A DNA stretch of 35,000 bases, taken from positions 6,258,559 through 6,293,558 of the forward strand of contig CM022678.1 in assembly GCA_012295275.1 (NCBI GenBank), in the 5' to 3' direction. The stretch is from Chrysomallon squamiferum. Lineage: Eukaryota; Mollusca; Gastropoda; Neomphalida; Peltospiridae. The position numbers were made by a program, and so were the translations under genes. The notes beneath the pieces were generated by a model that saw only the letters and a program-made list of their open reading frames with translations, was not told where the DNA came from and made no database searches. Positions 20,213-31,500 of this stretch are shown one piece after another. The first letter of the stretch is position 1; every line of letters starts with the position of its first letter.

Positions 20213-20251
20213 GTGTGTGTGTGTGTATGTGTGTGTGTGTGTGTGTGTGTG
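20213..20251. repeat. (TG)n microsatellite
   Basis: About nineteen TG units with one TA. Confidence 0.95.
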
Positions 20252-20375
20252 TTATATTATATTTTAAATAAGAATAAACTCCTCTGAGTTTAACAAAGAA
20301 AATGAAATAAGCTGGTTTATGTTAAAGAAGTTTTAAATCATTTAATATCAAAAATTGCATGTTGTATTTAATATA

Positions 20376-20467
20376 CTACTAATATTATTCCAACTATTAC
20401 TACTACTACTACTAGTACCACTATTACTGCCCCTACTACTACTACTACTACTACTACTATTACTACA
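20376..20467. repeat. (ACT)n microsatellite
   Basis: ACT triplets with interruptions, followed by a short (CT)n run near 20491-20504. Confidence 0.93.
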
Positions 20468-20776
20468 ACTTATAAAACAAACCTACCTGTATCTCTCTCT
20501 CTCTATCCTTCTGTCATTCTTATATCCAGGTACTTTTACAGAACTGTTGAAAATTACAGATCCTAGGAAAACTATGACTTAGCATTTTTGTGGGGTGGGG
20601 GAAAAAACCTTTTTTTTTTTTTTTTTTATTGTTTATTTGAAATGTGCTCTGTCATTGGTTTGAGTTTCTCACCTGTGACAATGACTGTATACCTGTCAAA
20701 CTCGTCAAAGGTGAGTTACCTTACTTAGTGGAAATAGGAGAATTTCAGCTATTTAAGAATGTATTAACTTTGATAT

Positions 20777-20840
20777 GTGGCTGATAATTATAATGATGAG
20801 TTGGTCAGTCAATAGGATGCAGGATCTCTACTCCTTTGTG
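20777..20840 (+). repeat. Second candidate tRNA-derived SINE head
   Basis: GTGGCTGATAATTATAATGA (box A-like) is followed 43 bp from its start by CAGGATCTCTACTCC (box B-like). The order and spacing match the copy at 18663 and both share CAGGATCNCTACTCCT. Sequences between the boxes are diverged. No coding potential. Confidence 0.4.
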
Positions 20841-21237
20841 CCACTGTTGGAATATTTATCATTCCAAACACTGCTTCAGACATTTTTGCTTTCCTGTTTA
20901 TGAGTTGATACACAACAATGAAAAAAATGTTATTTAATGATATCTATATAATAATACTGTTTTTTTTTTTTTTTAATAATTCATTAGAAAATGTGTTTGG
21001 TGTTTTGATTACTAGTAATGACAGTAACTCCTCAAAAGAAATCACAATCATTCTTTTCACCAGTTATTCATCCAGTTCTCATTCCTCCTATTCACAGATC
21101 ATTCCATACTTCCATCCCTTCTTTTTCCCATCAGTTATGCAAATATATATATATATATATAATCCAGTTTTTGTTCCCAACCTTCATTCTTCAATCACTC
21201 ACTCTACAGTCCAACTATCATCAAAGTAAAGCTCTAG
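20841..21237. other. AT-rich spacer with short T and TA runs
   Basis: T run near 20960-20974 and (AT)n near 21142-21161; T/C-rich around 21040-21130. No gene seen. Confidence 0.6.
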
Positions 21238-21668
21238 AAAACACACACAGACACACACACAAAGGGAGACACACACAAACGGAGACACACACAAACACAC
21301 ACACACAACAAACCCAACACATACACACCCACACAACAAACCCAACACACACAGACACACACACACACAAACCCACAAACAACAAACCCACACACAAACA
21401 CACAAACAACAAACCCACACACAAACACACAAACAACAAACCCACACACACACCCCCACACACAAACAACAAACACACACACACACAAACACACACACAA
21501 ACAACAAACCCACAACACACATAAACACACACACAAACAACAAACCCACACACACAAACACACACACAAACAACAAACCCATACACACACTAAACAAACA
21601 CAACAAACACACACACAAAAACACACATTCACACACAAACACACACCCACACTCACACACAGACAAAC
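21238..21668. repeat. CA-rich minisatellite, CACACAAACAACAAACCC unit
   Basis: About 430 bp of CA repeats punctuated by AAACAACAAACCC words at irregular intervals, mostly about 20-45 bp. Minus-strand Cys/Val-rich frames are artefacts. Confidence 0.93.
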
Positions 21669-22030
21669 AAACTCAACTCCACTGAACTGCTAAAAGAAAT
21701 GTAAAGAATTTCGGAATACACGACGCGAGACGGACCAGCTGATTCTGACTTCATACTGGATTACCACTGGTCTAATCCACTGATCACAGATAGACCCAGC
21801 TAATAGATAACAATGCGTGATGAGCAATCGGTGTGTTGTTTTGTTTGGCATTGTGTGTGTGAACTGAAGCAGATATCTCTTTTGTGTAATCCAAATCCCC
21901 TGTTGTCATCATGTTATACTACTCTTCTCCCCGTACAATACGAGGTGTATTAAACAGTAACAAACAAGTTTTGTAGCGCGTCAAGCCTTACTCCATGCTT
22001 TGACTTTAATTTAGCCAGTTTTTTTTTTTC

Positions 22031-22032
<2 letters not shown>
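21669..22032. other. Complex unique sequence
   Basis: About 350 bp with few simple repeats and a short CG-containing stretch (ACGACGCGAGACGG near 21720). No gene recognised. Confidence 0.5.

Positions 22033-22096
<64 letters not shown>
22033..22096. repeat. (ATT)n microsatellite
   Basis: About 21 perfect ATT units followed by T-rich sequence. Confidence 0.97.
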
Positions 22097-22097
<1 letters not shown>

Positions 22098-22376
22098 TTT
22101 CTTTTTCATTTTTATTTTTATTTTTTTTTTTAGTGTTTGTATGTGTATGTTTATTTTATCTCTATCTTTTATTTATTTTTGTTCTTCTTTTCGTCTTATT
22201 TATTTCTCTTACTCATCTCTCTCATTCTCTCTTTTTTCTCAGTCTGCCAGTAAAGGGGTTTTAATGTGAGATCTTAGTCTTAATGAAATAAATCTCTATT
22301 CTAATTTTACATATTAAATTTTTTTTTATAATGTTTTATCTGTTACTATCCTTCATATGTCTGCCAATCTCTCAAT

Positions 22377-22470
<94 letters not shown>

Positions 22471-22477
22471 TCTCTCT

Positions 22478-22521
<44 letters not shown>

Positions 22522-22683
22522 CCCTCTCTCTCTCCCTCTCTCTCTCTCTCTCCCTCTCTCTCTCCTCTCTCTCTCTCTCTATCTCTCTTTCTCTCCCTAT
22601 CTCTCTTTCTCTCTCTCTATCTCTCTCTCACTCTACTCTCTCTATGTCTCTCTCTCCCTCCCTCCTTCCCCCTCTCTCCCTCT
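22377..22683. repeat. Long (CT)n tract
   Basis: About 55 bp of perfect CT, then CT blocks separated by TT, CC or TA interruptions to about 22683. Confidence 0.97.
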
Positions 22684-22983
22684 TCTCAACCCCAGTAACT
22701 GACACAATCACAACCAGCAAAATACACAGAAGAAACAACACAACAGTAACCACACAGTATTTAAAAACAACCTTACTCCACACCACATCAAACTCCACCA
22801 CAAACTCACAAAAATCTCTTTTAATTAAATACACTTCAATCCCACCACATCACACACATAAAAAAAAACCAAAAAAAAAAAAAAAAAAACCAAACAACAG
22901 TAACAACATCATCAAGTCAGTCATGATATATATATATATATATATATAATAAATCCAGCAAACATGTGTTCCATGCACTGGGG

Positions 22984-23013
<30 letters not shown>
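22684..23013. repeat. C/A-rich spacer with poly-A, (AT)n and (CT)n
   Basis: A run of 19 (22871-22889), (AT)n near 22925-22948 and (CT)n near 22987-23013. Confidence 0.85.
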
Positions 23014-23014
<1 letters not shown>

Positions 23015-23260
23015 ATCACCTCTTTCACACATCACCGAGTCACCTATTCCATCAAGTTCACCCTGCAGGCCAGGTTTTTATCCAGCCCAAACATAAGCTG
23101 CCTGAAGAGATGTGTTGTGACTAATGAGGCATTGGTTACCATAATTAAGCAGCTTGTCGCCAATACCCACAGGCTGCTCTGCCTGCACTTCCCACTCTTG
23201 TGTGATAGGCCAGGCAGTGGTAGTATTAATAAAGACAGACAGACAAACAGACAGAACTGT
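23014..23260. other. GC-richer complex island, possible regulatory DNA
   Basis: About 250 bp with no simple repeats and higher GC than its surroundings. It contains TAATTA (23152-23157, the homeodomain core site) and a nearby CTAATGAGGC. A 136-codon plus frame (22964-23374) and a 93-codon minus frame both cross it; neither has a recognisable domain and both may be open only because the segment is GC-richer. Regulatory function is inference only. Confidence 0.3.
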
Positions 23261-23399
23261 TTGTTTATAATGTCACCTAATGCATCTGCGAACCAGAGTT
23301 CAACAATAGAATATAATGAGCGCAATTTGTATAAAATCTACAAGCAATCTTCAGTCGTGGATAGGCCTGATTAAAAAGCATCTCGCTTGGAGAATTGTT

Positions 23400-23785
23400 T
23401 GTCGCTAATTGACTGACACTGAAGTCATGAGAGATTTTATAAGGAATAGTTTATCCAAAGGATCTGGTGGTATGTGCTGTCCTGCATATAAGCCCTAGAA
23501 TAAAAGTGGATTCACGTGCTTAAAATGTAACTTGACGTAAGCATGGAAAATGTTTTACACTAACTGACACTTGAAGTTATGAGAGATTTATAAGGAATAG
23601 TTTATCAAAGGATCTGGTATGTGCTGTGCTGCATTTAAGAAGCTACAATAAAAGTGGATACATGTGCTTAGACTGTAGTTAGACAAAAGCTAGTTTGTCA
23701 TTAACTGACATAAAATTATATGAGATTTACAAGGAATAGTTTATCAAAGGATCTGGTATGTGTTGTCCTGCATATAAAAGATTTC
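23400..23785. repeat. Tandem array, 140-152-bp monomers, three copies
   Basis: GAGATTTATAAGGAATAGTT followed by TATCAAAGGATCTGGTATGT begins near 23429, 23581 and 23721. Each copy also has an AACTGACA word upstream and CTGTCCTGCATATAA downstream. The first two share AATAAAAGTGGATNCA. This is one of the better conserved arrays. Confidence 0.88.
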
Positions 23786-23877
23786 TTGCTGCCAGTTGAA
23801 AACAGATACTTCAACATGTTGCAGCAGCAGGGTTTTTTCTCATGATTTATTTCTGTGGTCCTTAATGATATACATGT

Positions 23878-24330
23878 CATAAATATTAAAAATGTGTTTA
23901 GCCTGTAAGCATATAATATAATATTTTTTCCTTCTTTTCTGTAATATCATATCAACAACTCTGTGATTCACATTGCTGTCTGGTACAGACTGTGTCCTTT
24001 TATACAGCCTAAATATTAAAATATGTTTTAATTGTAAATCATATTATGATGCAATTTTTTTCCTTCTTTTCTGATTTTATCATTTTTTTTGTGATTAATT
24101 TTTTTTTTTTTTTTACTGTACCAGTTTGGCATTTCAAGCATCTATATAAAAATATATTATGATGCAATTTTTTATTTTGTTTTTATTTTTATTTTTTAAT
24201 TTTTTTTTTTTTTTTTTTTTTTTTTTACTGTACCAGTTTTGCATGTCATATCTATATAAAACTATATAAAACACCACAAATTTTTAATTTTTTAATTTTT
24301 AATTTTTTTTTATTTTTTTTTTTTTTTTTG
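23878..24330. repeat. Decayed array, 110-131-bp period, T-rich
   Basis: TAAATATTAAAAATGTGTTT near 23880 and its variant near 24008 both lead to TTTTTCCTTCTTTTCTG. The later pair shares TTTACTGTACCAGTTTNGCA (about 24113 and 24224) and ATCTATATAAAA (about 24140 and 24250). Adjacent copies overlap in content (ATTATGATGCAATTTTTT near 24044 and 24157), so all four appear to be one eroding unit. T runs between them reach about 27. Confidence 0.6.
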
Positions 24331-25370
24331 TTGTTGTTGGCTGAACTTGCAAATTATTTTCAGGTACAAGTTAATCATATTCATGACAAATGAGCTTTTC
24401 TAACCTCACAAGTTGTTAGAGGCAATCCATGTGTGTCAGGATTTATATTTATAACCACTAATTAATGACTTATTTTACTCAAGCTTCAGTCCAGGCTTGA
24501 GATGTGGTTAAGACTCATTACAGGATTTATTACATTTACACCTCAAACAAACTAATGGACCAAATAAACTGTTATTAAAAAAAAAAATGGGGGTTAATCT
24601 GGTAACTGATGCCAATATATATTTACATAAAATGAAACTAAGATCTGTGATGGACTGTTTCAAACAGTTAATTGTTACATTGTCTTCAGCAATCTTGAAC
24701 ACCCACCGCCACTCACCCACCCCCCGATTTTGTTCATTACTGTCTCATGAGGGCCAGGGTTTTGTACACAACAGTCATGCTTAAACATTCTTTGATGGAA
24801 AAAAAAATTGTCCTGAACCTTCAGAACTAGGCTTCATTGTGGACAAATAATCCAAAGCTATTGGAAGAGAGATTTCAGACAGACTGCTGTTCAGAAGTGT
24901 TGAAAATTTATATTTATCTAATATTCTGAAACAGTGTTGTCAAACATCCGTATGGATGTCGTCAAGCAGTTGACTTCCATTATAATGAGACATGAACAAC
25001 CCGCCAAGAGAGCATTCTGATTTCTTCTGAGACGCATACTGCTTCATTTTTCCAGATTCAGTCTATCACATTTCCATGTACACATATTCTAGACATCTGA
25101 GAAATCTGACAGTCCATTAAACTCTGGCATACAAACATTCCATTAAAAAAATAATAATAAAAAAATAAAAAAATAGAATAATCCTTGGTTTTTTCCAGAC
25201 AAAGTCATTCCTATAACTGATGAACATTAATAATTTTCTTTTCATTACATCACACACATTAGTGGAGTTTTTTTTGTTTTTGTTTTTCAAACATTAATTT
25301 CACTAAGTGTAAATCCACCATCTTGCTTTCCATGAATGACATAAGCTGAGAATAAATGATCCATTAGATC
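24331..25370. other. Mostly unique DNA
   Basis: About 1 kb with few simple repeats. CATCCGTATGGATG (about 24946) is a short perfect-stem inverted repeat. A CCAGGGTTTTGTACACA word (about 24754) resembles one near 18419. Frames of 65-70 codons have no domains. No gene recognised. Confidence 0.5.
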
Positions 25371-25377
25371 AAAAAAA

Positions 25378-25409
<32 letters not shown>
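25371..25409. repeat. A11-T28 homopolymer junction
   Basis: An A run abuts a T run and forms a self-complementary junction. Confidence 0.94.
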
Positions 25410-26054
25410 CAACTACGCGTAACAAACTGATTATAAAAAAACACTGTTTCTTTCATTAGCTAATTACTAATCTATTTAGGTACAAAGTAGAGCTGGAAGG
25501 AATTTAATGAATTTCGAAAAACGAGCAGCTATATCATTTACAACATAAACTTCTATAAAAATCGGTGAAGCAATGCAGCTGTTTGCAATGCAGTCTGGGA
25601 TACTTCAAACAATCTAGCAGGGGAGGTCTATAAAAAAAAAAAAAATGACTGTATATGGACAATTCACAGACAGACAGACAGAGGTTTTGGTATCTCTCTG
25701 GCACAAACAATCAGATTTCACACAGACCTATAAATTTCATAACTGTCTCGGAACCCGTGGACAAGAAATGCAATTTCACGCAGTGGTTTGGCACTGATAG
25801 CACTGTTAGGTTGTTGTTAACATGTACACCCTTTATTTAGAGACACTTAAAAACACGATAAATGACAAGCCACAGTGCACAAACTGATAAAGAGATGTCA
25901 AAAAAAACAAATAAAAAATAATTTAAAAAAAAAAGAGCCTTCAGCAAGGTCAATGTAACATTTATTTAACCCTGTTGTGTGGTGTGTGTATCTGTGAGAT
26001 ATATCAGTTATCTGTAGATAATTGTTGTTGCTGATGTTATTGTAATTACTGATA
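25410..26054. other. Unique DNA with a short (ACAG)n
   Basis: An ACAG run near 25668-25682 and short A runs. A 61-codon frame starting at 25655 has no domain. No gene seen. Confidence 0.55.
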
Positions 26055-26180
26055 CTGCTCCTGCTGCTGCTGCTGTTGTTATTGTTGCTGCTGCTATTAT
26101 TATGATCATAATTATCATTTCAGTAATTTGCTATATTCACATCTACTGTTACTTCTACTACTACTACTACTACTACCAAA
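26055..26180. repeat. (TGC)n and (ACT)n triplet tracts
   Basis: TGC/TGT triplets at about 26055-26098 and ACT triplets at about 26143-26176. Confidence 0.88.
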
Positions 26181-26259
26181 CAACTACTGCAACAGCTGCA
26201 CATATAATTATTACTAACTAGCACCAATGTTGTTGCTGTTGTCGTAATACTATTAATAA

Positions 26260-26358
26260 GCACTAAAAAAATAACAGCGCTGTAGCAGTAATAGTTATAA
26301 CAGATTATGCACTAAAAAAATAACAGACCTGTAGCAGTAATAGTTATAACAGATTATG
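26260..26358. repeat. 49-bp tandem duplication
   Basis: GCACTAAAAAAATAACAG begins at 26260 and 26309. Both copies continue TGTAGCAGTAATAGTTATAA and CAGATTATGC, differing at about two positions. Confidence 0.93.
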
Positions 26359-26505
26359 CAACAACAATAAACAACAATAACAACAACAACAACAACAACA
26401 ACAATAAACAACAACAATAACAACAACAACAATGACAACAACAACAAACAACAACAATAAACAACAACAATGACAACAACAACAACAACAACTATGATAA
26501 CAAAA
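26359..26505. repeat. (CAA)n compound repeat
   Basis: CAA triplets interrupted by AATAAA and AATGA words. Confidence 0.94.
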
Positions 26506-26611
26506 ACAGTTACCGAACATTATCTATCTCTCAACGTAGCTTCGCTGATTTATGTCACGTACAACACATTTTGATAACAGACAGCTGCTAATGGGAACAA
26601 ACTGCCTTCAC

Positions 26612-26649
<38 letters not shown>
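26612..26649. repeat. (AAT)n microsatellite
   Basis: About twelve AAT units. Confidence 0.95.
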
Positions 26650-26781
26650 TTCATATTGATCCGATGTTAACTGCATTAAACGGACATAAGCTGTTAGCTC
26701 ATCGACTGCTACTTGTGTCAAGTACATGCGGTATCGTTACCGGTGTGTGATTATACTTACGTTATAATCTAGAGATAATAG

Positions 26782-26897
26782 AGGATGAATGGATGGATGG
26801 ATGGATGAATGGATGGATGGATGGATGGATGGATGAATGGATGGATGAATGGATGGATGGATGGATGAATGGTTGGATGGATGGATGGATGAATGAA
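26782..26897. repeat. (GGAT)n / GAATGGATG repeat
   Basis: Same motif and orientation as the tract at 5553-5690. Confidence 0.95.
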
Positions 26898-26984
26898 CAG
26901 ATATGAAATCATTAGTTAGTATCAGTGTAAAGCAAATTTTCAACCTCATTAATACTCTGTAACTAATTAGTTAATCAATTTACA

Positions 26985-26985
26985 T

Positions 26986-27016
<31 letters not shown>

Positions 27017-27049
27017 ACAGACACATAGACTGAATGAATGAATGAATGA
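26985..27049. repeat. (CA)n and (GAAT)n
   Basis: CA tract at about 26985-27014, short spacer, then about five GAAT units. Confidence 0.92.
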
Positions 27050-27384
27050 TTGGCTGAATGAAAAGAACAAAAAGAATGAATAAAGAACAAAAATCAACAA
27101 AAGAATAAACAGCAAACAAAATAAAATGAAAGAAGGAAGGAATAAATTGCCATACAGCGCCTAAAGACATTTTAATATTAGTGTCTGTTAACAGGATGCT
27201 GATGTTAAAATGAATGTTACTGTCAAGGCAACATATTACCTTTTTAAAATACAGCTTGAAAGTGATTAGAAGAAAAAAATGAAAAGAAAAAAAAAAAAAT
27301 TTGATTATGCAAATTTCATGTTAACCTTGTTGACTGATGATTTTTATATACATATGACCTCAAGTACTTATTTTTATTTAAACT
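27050..27384. other. AT-rich spacer
   Basis: A-rich at first, with an A run near 27287-27299. No gene seen. Confidence 0.6.
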
Positions 27385-28265
27385 ATTAATGGACAGACAG
27401 ACAGACAGACAGATAGATGAATGGGCAGGTAACTAAATACACAGACAGTCAGATAAAATGCATACCAGAGAGATAAATATGTAAACACCAATTTTTTAAT
27501 CTCTTTTAAAGTAAATATAATTATTCTCACATATATACACAGAGACAGACAGACAAACAGAAGTAAAAATTGATTTTGCATTCACTGACATAGATACATA
27601 GATATAATCTATTTTAATATAAATATAATTATTCTTACATATATATACACACAGACAGACGAACAGAAGTAAAAATTGATGTTACTTTCACTGACATAGA
27701 TACCAAGATATAATCTATTTTAATATAAACGTAATTATTCTAAAATATAAACACAGACAGACAGACAGACAGATATACAAATACATTTTGCATTCACTGA
27801 CTAAGACATTAAGAATATAATCTCTTTTGATATTATTATTCTTGCATATATACAGACACACAGACAAACGTAAAAATAGTTGTTACATTAATTGACATAG
27901 ATACCAAGAATATAACATCTTTTAATATAAATATAATTATTTTTACTCATATACAGACAGAAAGACATGCATAAAAAAAAAAAGATTTTGCATTCATTTT
28001 TATATACACCAAGAATATAACAACTTTTAAATATAATTATTCTTACATACATACACACAGATATGAAAACAGATGTTGTGTTCACTGACACAGAAAACCT
28101 AGAATATAATCTATTTAATGTAATTATAATTGTTCTTAAATACATACAGACAGACAGATATAAAAATAAACGTTGCAGTCATTAACCATAGGCTGATGAG
28201 TATAATCTCATTTAATACAAATACACTTTTTCTTACAGACAGACAGACAGACAGACAAACAGCCA
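27385..28265. repeat. Tandem array with ACAG tract in nearly every monomer, eight copies
   Basis: The block AATCTATTTTAATATAAATA followed by TAATTATTCTTACATATATA has anchors near 27499, 27606, 27712, 27819, 27914, 28019, 28108 and 28204 (spacing 89-107 bp). After it most monomers carry ACAGACAGACAG of variable length, then AAGTAAAAATTGATNTTGCA and TTCACTGACATAGATACCAA. Copies two and three are the most alike; the last three are shorter and more diverged. The short frames across it are not conserved between copies. Confidence 0.88.
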
Positions 28266-28267
28266 TG

Positions 28268-28298
<31 letters not shown>
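28268..28298. repeat. A31 homopolymer
   Basis: An uninterrupted A run directly after the last ACAG tract. Confidence 0.95.
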
Positions 28299-28300
<2 letters not shown>

Positions 28301-28575
28301 AGAGGTTGCATACCAAATCTACATTGTACTGTACAGAGATGTTTCAAAGGTGCTGATGATGACAAATAACCTTCACAGGCTGTGATTATTAAGAGAGGCA
28401 AATGGGAACGAATTGCTGGGGTCATTATGTAGGAGAGTGAAACTGATAACAGTGTTTTATGGGATGAAATTAAAGAGCACTGTCTAGTTTCCCACCTCAG
28501 TAGGGGAAAACAAAAAAAACTAAATCATTTACAACCAGACGAAGTGAAGCAAGCTGATATCAGACAGCTTTTTGT
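28299..28575. other. Complex unique sequence
   Basis: About 280 bp without simple repeats. No gene recognised. Confidence 0.5.
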
Positions 28576-29240
28576 GTCCAGGGTGATGAAAGGGGAGATG
28601 TTTGAAGGGTGTCACTGACCAAGTTGAAAGGGGTTTTGATGGATTAGGTTTGGGACATCTTGAAAGACTGGGTTGATTATCTTGAAAGATTGTTTAAGGG
28701 ACTGGTTTGGTTGTCTTGAAAGGGTGTTTAAGGGACTGGGTTAAATATCTTGAAAGGGTGTTTAAGGGACTGAAATATCTTGTTTTAAGATTGTCTTGAA
28801 AGGTTTAAGGGACTGAGTTGATTTAAAGGGACAGATTTGATCATCTTGAAAGGACTTAATCTTGAAAGGGATTTTTGATCATCTTCAAAGGGTGGGGACT
28901 GAGAAAAAGGGTATTAAGGGACTGGGTTGATCATCTTGAAAGGGTGATTAAGGGACTGGGTTTAAGGGACTGAGTTGATCATCTTCAAAGGGTGTTTAAG
29001 GGACTGGGTTGATTGTCTTGAAAGGGTGTTTAAGGGACTGGGTTGATCATCTTGAAAGGGTGATTAAGGGACTGGGTTGATTATCTTGAAAGGGTGTTTA
29101 AGAGACAGATTTGATATTCTTGAAAGGGTGATTAAGGGAGTGGTTTGATCTTCTTGAAAGGACTTAATGGAAGCTGATTTTACACTTCTGGAAGAATATT
29201 ATGGAAAGGTGGTTTCTGATTTAATGACGTTTGTTAAAAG
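28576..29240. repeat. 34-bp minisatellite, about fifteen irregular units
   Basis: Consensus TTGATCATCTTGAAAGGGTG followed by TTTAAGGGACTGGG, 34 bp. Full-length units are regular at about 28920-29130. Upstream the array mixes complete units with fragments (isolated TTTAAGGGACTG or ATCTTGAAAGG words). Degenerate units extend to both edges. Confidence 0.9.
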
Positions 29241-29754
29241 AAGTGGATTTTTGATTTCAAAAGGAACATTAAGGGAAGGGGTTGCTTATATCAGAAGTCA
29301 AAGGCCATTCTCATGTTTCTTCTTGTTAGTTTTCTTCCTAACAGTTTAACTTACTAACAAAATCTTTTAAAGACAGGACAGGTTAGTTCCTTGGGTCGTG
29401 TGTCCATGATATCTGTGCTTTAATCTTTAGTATGACTGACTGCTGCAGACAAATGAAACAAAAACATAACAAGTATTTTCATAACAAGTATATGAGTTCC
29501 CTGGCTCCAAAAGAGACATGTTAAGAAAAGCTAATATCAGTTCTGCCAAATCAGATACTGTGTTATTACAGAAAAACACCCCCAGGGACTTATAATAATA
29601 ATATCCTACATTGATAACATTATTAATGGAACATGCTTGCTGCCTTATCAAAAAAACAATAACAAGAGTTATATCTGACAGCACTGTTCCTAGAATTCCA
29701 GTGGTAAACTATTAAATAAAAAGACGTAAACAATGAAAGTAAAGTCATTTCTTT

Positions 29755-29790
<36 letters not shown>

Positions 29791-29889
29791 ACTGATACAG
29801 AACACAAACGTTAGCCATAACAGAAATTACAAGTCAAATATTTATAAATAATTTACAGGAACACAAATGCTACAGTTTTAAAGATGTGA
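29241..29889. other. Unique spacer with T31
   Basis: Contains a T run at 29757-29787 and a near-duplicate ATAACAAGTAT word near 29467 and 29481. Short frames of 60-85 codons have no domains. Confidence 0.55.
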
Positions 29890-31500
29890 GTAAATCACTA
29901 ACTGTCACCGATTGTTGTAACTCCACACATATATTCTTGTACACCTATGTATAGTATTTTTTGTGAAAACCAAAATAGTATAATATGACTAATGTCAGTC
30001 AGACATTCATTAAGTCACCACACAGTTGCCATGTTAAATAAAGAAGCAGGTAATATATCAAAATGTCATCGGTTTCTTTTTTAATTCAAGTATAATCTTG
30101 TAGTATTATTTGAAAACCAATACCGTAAGGTCTTATGTGAATAACAGTTTCACTAGGAACATTGTTGCCATATTACACAAAAACACAGCTAATATATCTT
30201 AATGTCATCGATTGTTTAAATTCAAGTATAATCTTGTAGCATAATTTCTTGTATAATATCTTTCAGCATTATTTGAAAACCAATACCATAAGGTCTTTAT
30301 ATCAATAGCGATTTCACTAGGATACCACTTTTGCCCTGTTAAATAAACATACAGCTAATATATTTAAATGTTGATTGTTTTAATTCAAGAATAATCTTGA
30401 AAATATCTTTTTGTATTACTTGAAAACCAATGATTGAAGTGTTTATGTCAATAATAATTTCACTTCAATACCACTGTTGCCATTTTAAATAAAAACACAG
30501 CTCATATAACTTAATGTCATTGATTGTTTTAATTCAAGTATAAAATTGTAAATGTCTGAAAACCAATACTTTAAGTTTTTATGTCAATACCAAATTCACT
30601 GTTGCTACATTAAACAAAAACACAGCTAATATATCTAAATGCCATTAATGTTTTTAAAATGCAGAATATAGTTCTTTTATTATTATTATTTTGAAAATCA
30701 ATACTATGAGTTTTTATATCAATAAAACATTCATTAGGACACCATACTGAATTTAAAAATAGCTGATACCTCTAAATTTCATTGTCTGAATTCAAGTATA
30801 TTCTTGTAAATTCAGTGTTATTTGAAAACCGATATTATAAGTGTCTTATGTCAGTAATAAAAATTCAATGGGACATCATGTCTGCCATGTTATGTAAAGA
30901 CAGAAATAATTCATTTAAATTCTGTTCATTGTTTTACAGACAGACAGACAGACAGAAAATAATTTAGTGTGCTAATCAGAGCAAACTATTGTGAAGCACA
31001 TTCATTGTTTTAATTCCTATACACTTGTATATTTCTGTTTAGTATTATTTGAAAAGTATCTAACGTCAACAACAAAATTCACTAGGATACCAGTCCTTTT
31101 GTATCACGCAAAGACAAAAAACCAATTCATTTAAATGTCATTCATTGTTTTTGACTCTCATAATCCTCTACTTCTGTTTAGCATTATTTGAAAAGTGTTG
31201 AATGTCAACAACAAAAAAAATTCATTAGGATCCCAGTCCTTTTGTATCACGCAAAGACAAAAACCAATTCATCTAAATATCATTCATTGCTTTTTTAACT
31301 CCCATATTTCTACATTTCTATTTAATATTATCTGAAAAAAGAGTCTAACATCAGTAACGAATTCACTAGGACACTACAGCACTGCTGCATTACATAAAGG
31401 CAGGACTAATACAACTAAAATGTCAGTGATTGTTTTAAGCCCTGTATATCGAACCACGCTGCATATTTATGATTCTCTGAAATCCATTCCTGCAAGTCTG
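29890..31500. repeat. Tandem array of eleven diverged ~140-bp monomers
   Basis: The anchor TTTGAAAACCAATAC or a variant occurs near 29965, 30112, 30275, 30422, 30558, 30693, 30824, 31051, 31190, 31334 and 31479. Spacing is 131-163 bp except 227 bp between the seventh and eighth. Monomers share, in order, GTNTTTATGTCAATAA, TTTCACTAGGATACCA, GTTGCCATNTTAAATAAA, ACACAGCTAATATATCTAAA, TGTCATTGATTGTTTTAATT and CAAGTATAATCTTGTA. The eighth and ninth monomers share TCCTTTTGTATCACGCAAAG, a local subfamily. The extra length before the eighth includes an (ACAG)n tract. No frame is shared across monomers. Confidence 0.92.

Noticed and set aside
21199-21666. Minus-strand frame of 155 codons, Cys/Val/Leu-rich
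   Set aside because: It lies on a CA minisatellite and overlapping frames of similar length exist on both strands.
22964-23374. 136-codon plus frame with about 100 non-repetitive residues
   Set aside because: It starts in a (CT)n tract, ends inside mixed sequence and has no recognisable domain. A minus frame overlaps it. Kept only as part of a possible regulatory island.
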